A stretch of 9,145 bases of DNA from Bacteroides sp. UBA1317 (lineage in GTDB: Bacteria > Bacteroidota > Bacteroidia > Bacteroidales > Bacteroidaceae). The position numbers and the translations under genes are program-made. The stretch's first letter is position 1. Every line of letters starts with the position of its first letter. The notes beneath the pieces are model-generated. The model had not been told where the DNA came from, searched no databases, and saw only the letters and a program-made list of their open reading frames with translations. The stretch lies in the NCBI GenBank assembly GCA_002307035.1, contig DBTL01000039.1, positions 1,459-10,603 on the forward strand, written 5' to 3'. Shown one piece after another: positions 1-6,595 of this stretch.

Positions 1-376
1 CTTTGTTCCATCCAAAAAACATCACAGCTATAAACGTTGCTTCCATAAAGAAAGCCAAAATGCCCTCTATCGCAAGAGGAGCACCAAAGATATCGCCCAC
101 AAACCATGAGTAATTACTCCAATTGGTTCCAAACTCAAATTCTAAAATAATTCCGGTAGCGACACCCACTGCAAAGTTTATACCAAAAAGCTTCATCCAG
201 AACTTGGCTGTGTGTTTCCAAAACTCATTACCTGTTTTGTAATAAAGAGTTTCCATCACTCCCATCACTACAGCCAGTCCCAATGTAAGGGGAACAAAAA
301 TCCAGTGATACATAGCCGTAAGAGCAAATTGCGCCCTCGACCAATCAATTAACGAAGTATCAATACTATCTATCAT
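1..376 (-). CDS. cydA: Cytochrome bd ubiquinol oxidase subunit I, N-terminal part (runs off the left edge)
   Basis: Subunit I of the cytochrome bd quinol oxidase, an inner-membrane enzyme that oxidises quinol and reduces O2 to water. In Bacteroides it supports growth at nanomolar oxygen. Only the first 125 codons are present; the full protein is usually a little over 500 residues. The visible part matches E. coli CydA closely: QFALTAMYH with His24 (equivalent to the haem b595 ligand His19), then KLFGINFAVGVATG, the FGTNWS segment, and GDIFGAPLAIEG with Glu104 and Glu112, equivalent to the proton-path residues Glu99 and Glu107. The ATG at 376 is preferred because E. coli-like sequence begins within a few residues of it and the upstream DUF4492 gene stops only 10 bp before. 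The haem b558 ligands and the quinol loop lie outside the window. It is co-transcribed with DUF4492, and cydB is expected beyond the edge. Confidence 0.97.
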   Translation of the reverse strand, partial: MIDSIDTSLIDWSRAQFALTAMYHWIFVPLTLGLAVVMGVMETLYYKTGNEFWKHTAKFWMKLFGINFAVGVATGIILEFEFGTNWSNYSWFVGDIFGAPLAIEGILAFFMEATFIAVMFFGWNK

Positions 377-386
377 ATATTAAATA

Positions 387-605
387 TTAAGGAATTGCAC
401 GATTAATAAGTTCATTACCCACATATTCTTCTTTGCTTTCACCCTCAGGGCGATTGTTTAGGAAATTAGGAAAGAAGAATAATTTGAGAACAAAAAACAT
501 AATAAATAGTTTAATCAAAATAATCAACCACAAAGTCTTTCCAAGTGTCATGCTTCGAAAGCCATCGAGATAGAAATACCATATACGTAATATCATTTGT
601 TTCAT
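387..605 (-). CDS. Small membrane protein, DUF4492 family, upstream of cydA
   Basis: A 72-residue protein recognised as DUF4492, a family often found directly before cydA in Bacteroidetes. It has an aromatic and basic N-terminus (RIWYFYLDGFRSM), one very hydrophobic membrane segment at about residues 24-46, and a polar, acidic tail. The stop lies 10 bp before the cydA ATG, so the two genes are almost certainly co-transcribed from the promoter at 645-677. The family's function is not established. The single membrane span and tight linkage suggest a small subunit or assembly factor of the bd oxidase, analogous to CydX of proteobacteria, but that is inference. ATG 605 is taken as the start; an in-frame ATG three codons later is also possible. 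Confidence 0.9.
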   Translation of the reverse strand: MKQMILRIWYFYLDGFRSMTLGKTLWLIILIKLFIMFFVLKLFFFPNFLNNRPEGESKEEYVGNELINRAIP

Positions 606-611
606 CTTGTT

Positions 612-638
612 ATCTATTCAATATTGACATCTATTCAA
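612..638. repeat. 10-bp direct repeat in the DUF4492-cydA leader
   Basis: ATCTATTCAA occurs at 612-621 and again at 629-638 (plus-strand reading), a period of 17 bp. Both copies lie between the predicted transcription start and the DUF4492 start codon, so the pair makes up most of the 5' leader. A palindrome, TCAATATTGA (618-627), bridges the copies. This could be a regulator or RNA-level site, or chance in AT-rich DNA. Confidence 0.5.
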
Positions 639-644
639 CGATTG

Positions 645-677
645 CAAAACTAATAAATAAGTTTAGAATAAACCAAA
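645..677 (-). promoter_or_regulatory. Bacteroides-type promoter for the DUF4492-cydA operon
   Basis: Read on the minus strand, TTTG (677-674) is followed after 21 bp by TAGTTTTG (652-645). This fits the Bacteroidetes housekeeping sigma consensus TTTG-N19-21-TAnnTTTG. Transcription would start near 638, giving a leader of about 33 nt before the ATG at 605. An inverted repeat ACCAA-N4-TTGGT (672-685) overlaps the -33 element and could be an operator. Confidence 0.7.
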
Positions 678-766
678 TTATTGGTAAATAATGATCTATG
701 AAAAAGAAAAATAAGTAACTAAAGATCAAAGAATAAGTCAAATAGACAATTGAATATCGATGAATA

Positions 767-788
767 AGACATATTGGCAGACATATTG
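767..788. repeat. Tandem 10-bp direct repeat upstream of the tolC promoter
   Basis: AGACATATTG occurs at 767-776 and 779-788, two exact copies with period 12, ending 19 bp before the -33 element of the tolC promoter. A weaker relative, AGACAATTG, lies at 744-752. The first copy is part of ATATTGGCA (771-779), a 9-mer found again in the tolC-macA gap at 2224-2232. The position suits an activator site for the efflux operon; the function is inferred. Confidence 0.5.
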
Positions 789-807
789 CAAGGAACGGTC
801 TATCGTT

Positions 808-839
808 TTTGCAAGAGGAATGCAGCAGAGATATCTTTG
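808..839 (+). promoter_or_regulatory. Bacteroides-type promoter for the tolC-macAB-lytS-lytTR operon
   Basis: TTTG (808-811), a 20-bp spacer and TATCTTTG (832-839) fit the Bacteroidetes -33/-7 consensus exactly. The predicted transcription start, near 846, is about 20 nt before the ATG at 865. This promoter settles the tolC start: an ATG at 760 in the same frame would lie upstream of it. No other comparably good promoter was found in the operon, so all six genes may depend on it. Confidence 0.8.
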
Positions 840-864
840 CAATAGAAATCAAAAGAAGCAGAAT

Positions 865-2211
865 ATGATAAACTTAAGAAGATTGACAGTCACAATGCTT
901 TGTATAATAGCAATACTCTGGCTAGCCACAAATGCACAAGCTCAGGAACAAGTACAAGAGCGTCCGACAGAATGGACTCTTGCAAACTGTATAAATTATG
1001 CCATGCAACAAAATATCAGTATCCGCAAGAATCGCATTACTGCAGAAAGTAGTCGTGTAGATATCAAAACAGCTAAAGCTGCTCTATTTCCCAGTTTGTC
1101 TTTCAGCACCAGCCATAACTATGTAAACCGCCAGCTTACGAACGATACAAGTCAGACGAAAAACAGTTACAGCGGTAGCTATGGATTCGATGCATCATGG
1201 ACTGTATATAATGGAGGACAATTGCAGAAGACCATTAAGCAAGAGAAACTTAATAATCGAATTGCCGAACTTACCGTAGCTCAAACAGAAAATGAAATAG
1301 AAACATCTATCACACAAATATATGTACAAATTCTCTATGCCGCTGAGTCGGTATCAATCAATGAGAGCACACTCAAATTATCTGAAGCACAAAGAGATCG
1401 CGGAAAAGAATTATTAGCTGCCGGTTCCATTGCTAAGAGCGATTATGCCCAATTGGAATCAGAATGCAGTACTGATAAATATCAACTCGTCACAGCACAA
1501 GCCACACTGCAAAACTACAAACTGCAATTAAAACAATTACTGGAACTGGATGGAGAAGAGGAGATGAATCTCTCCATGCCAGTTCTAAGTGATCAAGACG
1601 CCCTCACACCACTTCCTACAAAAACAGATGTATATAATGCAGCACTCACTTTCCGCCCGGAGATTGAAGCAAGCAAGCTGACCGTTCAAACGTCGGAATT
1701 AGACACAGAGATTGCCCGTGCGGGATATTTACCAACTCTTAGTCTCACTGCCGGAACAGGTACAAGCCATACAAATGGAAGCGATTATACTTTTAGCCAA
1801 CAAGTAAAAAACGGTTGGAATAATTCAGTAGGAGTCACAGTCTCCGTTCCTATATTTAACAACCGTAAAACAAAAAGTGCCGTGGAGAAAGCAAAATTGG
1901 CAACTCAAACAAGCAAGCTGGAAATGCTTGATGAACAAAAAACACTATTCAAAACCATAGAAGGCTTTTGGCTAGACGCTAACAGCGCGCAACAAAGTTT
2001 TGTTGCCGCCAATGAAAAACTTCGCAGTACACAGGTTAGTTATGATCTTATAAATGAGCAATTCAACTTAGGCATGAAGAATACAGTAGAGTTACTTACC
2101 GGAAAAAACAATCTGCTGGCTGCCAAACAAGAAGTACTTCAAGCTAAATATATGGCAATCCTTAACACGCAGTTATTGCATTTCTATCAAGGAGAGAAGA
2201 TTAATTTATAA
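865..2211 (+). CDS. TolC-family outer-membrane efflux protein
   Basis: Outer-membrane channel of a tripartite exporter. The 448-residue product begins with a signal peptide: charged NLRR, a hydrophobic core at about residues 11-22, and a probable cleavage site NAQA|QE after Ala26. The mature part shows the two-fold repeat of the outer-membrane efflux family. Repeat one is about residues 36-235 and opens with WTLANCINYAMQQN, the usual TolC-family start; repeat two is about 250-445. Each repeat has long coiled-coil helices and beta-strand segments, such as SYGFDASWTVYNGG and SVGVTVSVPIFNNR with its typical PIFN turn. The frame stays open to an ATG at 760, but those 35 extra residues would precede the signal peptide and lie upstream of the promoter at 808-839, so ATG 865 is chosen. 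It is the first gene of the operon and should partner the adaptor and permease that follow. The substrate is unknown. Confidence 0.93.
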   Translation: MINLRRLTVTMLCIIAILWLATNAQAQEQVQERPTEWTLANCINYAMQQNISIRKNRITAESSRVDIKTAKAALFPSLSFSTSHNYVNRQLTNDTSQTKNSYSGSYGFDASWTVYNGGQLQKTIKQEKLNNRIAELTVAQTENEIETSITQIYVQILYAAESVSINESTLKLSEAQRDRGKELLAAGSIAKSDYAQLESECSTDKYQLVTAQATLQNYKLQLKQLLELDGEEEMNLSMPVLSDQDALTPLPTKTDVYNAALTFRPEIEASKLTVQTSELDTEIARAGYLPTLSLTAGTGTSHTNGSDYTFSQQVKNGWNNSVGVTVSVPIFNNRKTKSAVEKAKLATQTSKLEMLDEQKTLFKTIEGFWLDANSAQQSFVAANEKLRSTQVSYDLINEQFNLGMKNTVELLTGKNNLLAAKQEVLQAKYMAILNTQLLHFYQGEKINL

Positions 2212-2219
2212 TTCGTAAT

Positions 2220-2249
2220 ACCAATATTGGCAAATAGACCACCAATATT
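2220..2249. promoter_or_regulatory. 9-bp direct repeat with 12-bp spacer in the tolC-macA gap; candidate LytTR-regulator site
   Basis: ACCAATATT occurs at 2220-2228 and 2241-2249, exact copies separated by 12 bp (period 21 bp, two helical turns). LytTR-domain regulators typically bind pairs of 9-bp direct repeats separated by about 12-13 bp, and this operon encodes one. On the opposite strand each copy reads AATATTGGT, which by eye matches 7 of 9 positions of the general LytTR-box pattern. The first copy is also part of the palindrome CCAATATTGG (2221-2230). No clear -7 element follows before macA, so its role is uncertain. Confidence 0.4.
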
Positions 2250-2264
2250 AATAAAATAACAAGT

Positions 2265-3467
2265 ATGAACAAAAAGAAAATTATCCTCGTCATTGCCACA
2301 GTGGTAGTTGCCGGAGCGCTTGTATGGTGGTTCTGGGGACCAACACCCCAGAACAAGGTTACTTTCGAATCTGCTAAAGTAACCAAAGGCAGTATCAGTA
2401 ATTCAGTAACAGCTACCGGAACGGTAGAGCCGGTTGTAGAAGTAGAAGTTGGTACGCAGGTATCTGGTATAATTAACAAAATATTTGTCGATTACAACAG
2501 TGTAGTGAAAAAGGGGCAAATAATAGCTGAGCTAGATAAAACTGTTCTATTGAACACACTAGCCAGTGCAAAAAATAACTTGGCAAGCGCCAAAACAGAA
2601 TACGAGTATCAACTGAAGACGTTTACTCGTATTAAAACATTGCATCAAAAAACGCTGGTTTCAGATAGTGATTATGATTCCGCCCTATATAATTATGAGA
2701 AAGCAAAAAGCTCATATAGCGTCAGCAAGAATGATGTTGCTAAAGCTGAAACCAATCTGGGTTATGCAACTATCTACTCTCCGATTGACGGAATTGTTTT
2801 GAGTCGCTCTGTAGAAGAAGGACAAACGGTTGCTTCATCCTACAGTACCCCAACATTATTTATCATAGCAAAAGATCTTACCGACATGCAAGTAGTCGCA
2901 AATGTAGACGAAGCAGATATAGGCGGAATTACTGAAGGACTTCGCACTACATTCACCGTAGATGCTTACCCCAATAAAACATTTGAAGGAAAAGTAACCC
3001 AAGTACGCTTGGAGGCAACTACAACAGATAATGTGGTTACTTACGAGGTTGTAGTGTCGGCGCCTAACCCGGATTTAGATTTAAAACCCGGACTTACAGC
3101 AAATATCACATTCTATACCCTCGAAAAAAACAATATATTAGTCGTTCCTTCAAAAGCATTGCGCTTCACTCCTGACAAAGCCTTAATTGGCGCTAAAGAC
3201 AAAGTCATAGATTGTGATAGCAAAGAAAAAATATGGACTCGCACAGGGTATACCTTTACAGCATATCCTGTAAAAGTAGGCATAACCAATGGAATCTTTA
3301 CGGAGATAATAAGTGGCATAGCAGAAGGTACGTCCATTGTGACTGATGCCGTAGCCGGTAAAATACCTGGAGAAACAACGGGTCAAGTTTCCAAGTCTGA
3401 TTCAAGTGAACAAAAAGAATCTTCACCGTTCATGCCTACTCGCCCCGGAGCTAATAAAAAGAAATAG
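2265..3467 (+). CDS. macA: MacA-like periplasmic adaptor (HlyD/RND membrane-fusion family)
   Basis: Periplasmic adaptor joining the MacB-type permease to the TolC channel. The 400-residue product has an N-terminal membrane anchor (about residues 6-24, after MNKKK). A first lipoyl half follows at about 55-92 (VEPVVEVEVGTQVSGII ... VKKGQIIAELD). An alpha-helical hairpin spans about 93-165. The second lipoyl half comes next (ATIYSPIDGIVLSRSVEEGQTV, 168-189), then a beta-barrel domain (about 197-285; LKPGLTANITFYT) and a membrane-proximal domain (ILVVPSKALRF onward). The hairpin is short and non-lipidated, as in MacA. The tail after about residue 370 is polar and low-complexity (KSDSSEQKESS, ending in lysines) and is probably disordered. 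It sits 53 bp after tolC and 55 bp before the ATPase gene. The general HlyD-family assignment is firm; the macA name rests on the neighbouring MacB-type pair. Confidence 0.92.
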   Translation: MNKKKIILVIATVVVAGALVWWFWGPTPQNKVTFESAKVTKGSISNSVTATGTVEPVVEVEVGTQVSGIINKIFVDYNSVVKKGQIIAELDKTVLLNTLASAKNNLASAKTEYEYQLKTFTRIKTLHQKTLVSDSDYDSALYNYEKAKSSYSVSKNDVAKAETNLGYATIYSPIDGIVLSRSVEEGQTVASSYSTPTLFIIAKDLTDMQVVANVDEADIGGITEGLRTTFTVDAYPNKTFEGKVTQVRLEATTTDNVVTYEVVVSAPNPDLDLKPGLTANITFYTLEKNNILVVPSKALRFTPDKALIGAKDKVIDCDSKEKIWTRTGYTFTAYPVKVGITNGIFTEIISGIAEGTSIVTDAVAGKIPGETTGQVSKSDSSEQKESSPFMPTRPGANKKK

Positions 3468-3477
3468 TACAAATCCA

Positions 3478-3507
3478 AACGGTTAGTGTTCCGGAGCGCT
3501 AACCGTT
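3478..3507 (+). other. Intergenic hairpin between the adaptor and ATPase genes
   Basis: A perfect 9-bp inverted repeat, AACGGTTAG (3478-3486) and CTAACCGTT (3499-3507), can be extended inward by four pairs, two of them G-U, to leave a CCGG loop. The hairpin starts 11 nt after the adaptor stop codon and ends 15 nt before the ATPase ATG. No T-tract follows, so it is not a typical intrinsic terminator. It may act as an mRNA-stability or processing element, or tune translation of the ATPase gene. Confidence 0.6.
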
Positions 3508-3522
3508 ACAATAGATTAAGCG

Positions 3523-4266
3523 ATGAAAAAAATTATAGAATTGAAAGATATTAAACGAAATTTCCAAGTGGGTGAAGAAACGGTTCACGCCCTTCGAGGC
3601 ATCTCGTTTACCATCAACGAAGGCGAATTTGTGACTATCATGGGCACATCCGGTTCAGGGAAATCAACTTTACTTAATACTTTAGGATGCGTAGATACTC
3701 CTACTAGTGGAGAATATCTACTTGACGGCATCCCTGTGCGTAGCATGAGTAAAGATGAGCGGGCTGTACTTCGGAACCGAAAAATAGGTTTTGTGTTTCA
3801 GAGCTATAATCTACTAGCAAAAACAACGGCCATTGAAAACGTTGAGCTACCTCTTATGTACAATGCGTCCGTTAATTCAGCCGAACGGAAAAGACGCGCC
3901 ATAGAGGCTCTGGAAGCTGTCAGTTTAGGAGATCGCCTAATGCATAAGAGTAATCAGATGAGTGGTGGACAAATGCAACGCGTAGCCATAGCCCGGGCAT
4001 TGGTCAATAATCCAGCAGTGATACTAGCTGATGAAGCAACCGGTAATCTAGATACACGCACATCATTTGATATACTAGTTCTCTTTCAGCAGTTGCATAA
4101 AGAGGGACGTACCATTATTTTTGTTACTCACAATGCCGAAATAGCCCAATATAGCAGCAGGAATATTGTATTGCGCGACGGACAAGTAAAAGAGGATAAG
4201 ATAAACCCTAATATTCAATCTGCTGCTGCAACTCTTGCGGCATTACCAATGCCGGAAGAACTCTAA
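3523..4266 (+). CDS. macB: MacB/LolD-type ABC transporter ATP-binding protein
   Basis: Cytoplasmic ATPase that powers the permease encoded next. The 247-residue protein has every ABC landmark: Walker A GTSGSGKST (41-49), Q-loop Gln93 in VFQSYNLL, signature MSGGQ (146-150, Met replacing the usual Leu) followed by MQRVAIARAL, Walker B VILADE (166-171), D-loop NLD (175-177) and H-loop His203 in VTHN. The opening (IELKDIKRNFQVGEETVHALRGISF) is typical of the MacB/LolD/FtsE branch. The last 25 or so residues (INPNIQSAAATLAALPMPEEL) extend past the core domain and are Ala-rich; their role is unknown. In E. coli MacB, ATPase and permease are fused in one chain, whereas here they are separate genes 17 bp apart, so the symbol covers only the nucleotide-binding half. 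LolD is the main alternative, but the linked tolC and adaptor favour efflux. Confidence 0.94.
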   Translation: MKKIIELKDIKRNFQVGEETVHALRGISFTINEGEFVTIMGTSGSGKSTLLNTLGCVDTPTSGEYLLDGIPVRSMSKDERAVLRNRKIGFVFQSYNLLAKTTAIENVELPLMYNASVNSAERKRRAIEALEAVSLGDRLMHKSNQMSGGQMQRVAIARALVNNPAVILADEATGNLDTRTSFDILVLFQQLHKEGRTIIFVTHNAEIAQYSSRNIVLRDGQVKEDKINPNIQSAAATLAALPMPEEL

Positions 4267-4283
4267 TTATATATCCACACATT

Positions 4284-5504
4284 ATGAATGGAACAAATTT
4301 ATTCAAGATAGCTCTGAGAGCATTAGCCAATAATAAGCTTCGCGCCTTTCTAACGATGCTGGGCATCATTATTGGAGTAGCTTCAGTTATTACCATGCTT
4401 GCCATTGGACAAGGATCTAAGAAAAGTATCCAAAGCCAGATAGCCGAAATGGGATCAAACATGATTATGATCAATCCCGGAGCCGATGTGCGTGGGGGTG
4501 TGCGCCAAGACCCAAGTAGTATGCAAACACTAAAGTTGACAGATTTTGTGTCTTTGCAGAATGAAACGAAATATCTGTCAGCCATTAGCCCGAATGTCAG
4601 CAGTTCCGGACAATTCGTTTATGGATCTAATAATTACCCGGGAAGCATCAACGGAGTAAATTTAGAATATCTCACCATCCGTCAGCTTTCAATTGAAGAT
4701 GGTGAAATGTTCACAGATGCCGATATACAAAGTAGTGCAAAAGTCTGTGTTATTGGCAAAACCATTGTCGATAACCTATTTCCTGATGGTGCCGATCCCA
4801 TAGGGCAAGTTATTCGCTTCGGCAAAATACCTTTTAGAATAACAGGTGTACTCAAGGCAAAAGGATACAATTCGATGGGACAAGATCAGGATGCTGTTGT
4901 TTTAGCCCCTTATACTACGGTAATGAAACGTCTACTGGCTGTTACTTATCTCCAAGGTATCTTTGCCTCTGCACTTACGGAAGATATGACCGATAAAGCA
5001 ACTGAAGAAATAACTTCTATCCTGCAAACTAACCACAAAATAAAAACCGGAGATGACGATGATTTCACCATTCGTTCCCAGCAAGAATTGAGCACTATGC
5101 TTAACTCCACTACCGACTTGATGACTACTCTACTTGCATGCGTTGCCGGCATTAGTCTTGTCGTAGGAGGTATCGGAATCATGAATATCATGTATGTCAG
5201 CGTCACAGAGCGTACTCGTGAAATTGGATTACGTATGTCCGTTGGTGCCCGCGGAATAGATATATTAAGTCAATTCCTCATAGAAGCAATATTGATTAGT
5301 ATCACAGGAGGTGTCATCGGCGTAATTCTTGGCATCGCAGCATCCTATGGAGTCAACACATTCGCCCATTGGCCTATTTACATCCAGCCATGGAGTGTCG
5401 TCCTAAGTTTCGCAGTCTGTACCATAACCGGAGTGTTCTTTGGATGGTACCCGGCAAAAAAAGCAGCCGACCTCGACCCAATAGAAGCCATAAGATATGA
5501 ATAA
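4284..5504 (+). CDS. macB: MacB-type ABC transporter permease (MacB_PCD + FtsX domains)
   Basis: Inner-membrane permease of the exporter. The 406-residue product has the four-helix MacB topology: TM1 at about 21-43 (TMLGIIIGVASVITMLAIG), a large periplasmic core domain at about 44-275, then an FtsX domain with TM2 about 280-303, TM3 about 330-356 and TM4 about 370-389. Between TM2 and TM3 lies TERTREIGLRMSVGA (308-322), the conserved cytoplasmic segment that contacts the ATPase. The C-terminus YPAKKAADLDPIEAIRYE is the standard ending of the family. MacB works as a mechanotransmitter that drives periplasmic substrates through TolC rather than as a classical membrane translocator. Substrates of known members include macrolides, peptides and toxins; nothing in this sequence identifies the one here. 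The gene follows the ATPase by 17 bp and precedes the kinase by 26 bp. Confidence 0.94.
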   Translation: MNGTNLFKIALRALANNKLRAFLTMLGIIIGVASVITMLAIGQGSKKSIQSQIAEMGSNMIMINPGADVRGGVRQDPSSMQTLKLTDFVSLQNETKYLSAISPNVSSSGQFVYGSNNYPGSINGVNLEYLTIRQLSIEDGEMFTDADIQSSAKVCVIGKTIVDNLFPDGADPIGQVIRFGKIPFRITGVLKAKGYNSMGQDQDAVVLAPYTTVMKRLLAVTYLQGIFASALTEDMTDKATEEITSILQTNHKIKTGDDDDFTIRSQQELSTMLNSTTDLMTTLLACVAGISLVVGGIGIMNIMYVSVTERTREIGLRMSVGARGIDILSQFLIEAILISITGGVIGVILGIAASYGVNTFAHWPIYIQPWSVVLSFAVCTITGVFFGWYPAKKAADLDPIEAIRYE

Positions 5505-5530
5505 TGAAATAAAACATTATATTTGTAAAT

Positions 5531-6592
5531 ATGAAACCACCAACCACCAACCGTACACTCGAAGCGATGATACATATCATCAGTTGGGGCATTGTGTTTG
5601 CCTTCCCTTTCTTCATTGAACGGGAAGGTAGCAGTATTGATTGGAATGCTTACTTACGACATAGTTCAGTACTATTTTCATTTTTGGTGATTTTCTATGT
5701 GAACTATTTCTTTCTGATTCCTCGTCTTTTATTTAAGGAGAAAACTCAGAAATACATTATATATAATGCAATATTATTAATCGGCATTGGAGTGGTCTTG
5801 CAAATATGGCAAAAGACAAATATGCCTCCCGTTATCGAAACAAATTCGATCTATAAACGTCAAAGCCCTCCAAAGTGGATTTTCTTTGTTCGCGATATCA
5901 TTAGCTTAATATTTACCATAGGGCTTAGTGTCGTTATTCGCATGAGTAGTCGATGGAGAGTGTCGGAAGAAGCCCGACGCGAGGCAGAAAAAAATCGCAC
6001 GGAAGCAGAACTAAAAAATTTGCGCAACCAGCTAAACCCTCACTTCTTACTGAACACCTTGAATAATATCTACGCCCTGATCACTTTCGATACTGACAAA
6101 GCGCAACAAGCAGTACAAGAACTTAGCAAACTACTCCGCCATGTGCTTTATGAAAATCAGCAAACGTTTGTAGCATTAGGTAAAGAAGCCGATTTTATTC
6201 GCAACTACATTGAATTGATGCGCATACGCCTCACCAGCAACGTTACCGTAGAAACAAAAATAGAAATTCGTTCTGATAGTAAAACAGATATAGCTCCGCT
6301 TATCTTCATTTCCCTAATAGAAAATGCCTTTAAACATGGCATTTCTCCCACAGAACCTAGTTTCATACGCATCCTGCTCTCCGAACGTAAGAACAAAATC
6401 TGCTGTGAAATAATCAACAGCTACCATCCCAAGAACGAGAAAATGGATAAAAGCGGTTCGGGCATTGGACTGGAACAAGTACAAAAACGCTTGGAATTAC
6501 TTTATTCGAAACACTATACTTGGGATAAATATATATCAAAAGACGGAAAAGAATACATATCAAAATTATACCTCACTCCTTCAAAAATTTGA
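5531..6592 (+). CDS. LytS/YehU-type sensor histidine kinase
   Basis: Membrane histidine kinase of the His_kinase (LytS/YehU) family, partner of the LytTR regulator that starts 3 bp after its stop. The 353-residue protein has four predicted membrane segments at about 12-29, 46-64, 76-92 and 118-136, joined by short loops. A helical linker (about 140-165) leads to the phospho-acceptor region NQLNPHFLLNTLNNIYAL, with His171. The ATP-binding domain contains the N-box LIENAFKHG (Glu264, Asn265) and the G-box SGSGIGL (308-314). There is no recognisable extracytoplasmic sensor domain: the longest outward loop is about 25 residues (93-117). Its signal is therefore probably read within the membrane or through a partner such as the co-encoded permease, which is inference. 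A TATATTTG at 5518-5525 has no matching -33 element, so a separate promoter is doubtful. Confidence 0.95.
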   Translation: MKPPTTNRTLEAMIHIISWGIVFAFPFFIEREGSSIDWNAYLRHSSVLFSFLVIFYVNYFFLIPRLLFKEKTQKYIIYNAILLIGIGVVLQIWQKTNMPPVIETNSIYKRQSPPKWIFFVRDIISLIFTIGLSVVIRMSSRWRVSEEARREAEKNRTEAELKNLRNQLNPHFLLNTLNNIYALITFDTDKAQQAVQELSKLLRHVLYENQQTFVALGKEADFIRNYIELMRIRLTSNVTVETKIEIRSDSKTDIAPLIFISLIENAFKHGISPTEPSFIRILLSERKNKICCEIINSYHPKNEKMDKSGSGIGLEQVQKRLELLYSKHYTWDKYISKDGKEYISKLYLTPSKI

Positions 6593-6595
6593 ATT

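Noticed and set aside
631..852. Minus-strand open frame of 73 codons in the divergent intergenic region
   Set aside because: Its hydrophobic, low-complexity product reflects AT-rich DNA. It covers both promoters and has no family resemblance.
760..864. 35-codon N-terminal extension of the TolC-family gene
   Set aside because: It lies ahead of a normal signal peptide and spans the -33/-7 promoter elements, so it is probably untranslated.
2311..2320. CCGGAGCGCT, repeated at 3491-3500 in the intergenic hairpin
   Set aside because: One copy is in coding sequence, flanks do not match, and many 10-bp matches are expected by chance in this length.
3478..3507. Hairpin read as a Rho-independent terminator after macA
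   Set aside because: It is followed by ACAATAG rather than a T-run, and the ATPase gene, needed for the same machine, begins 15 nt later.
3523..5504. LolD/LolC-E type lipoprotein exporter instead of MacB
   Set aside because: ATPase and permease folds are shared with Lol systems, but the same operon encodes a TolC channel and a MacA-like adaptor, which Lol systems do not use.
5518..5525. TATATTTG, a good -7 element just before the histidine kinase gene
   Set aside because: No TTTG or TTG lies at the proper 19-21 bp upstream, and transcription would start at the ATG itself. Operon transcription is the simpler explanation.
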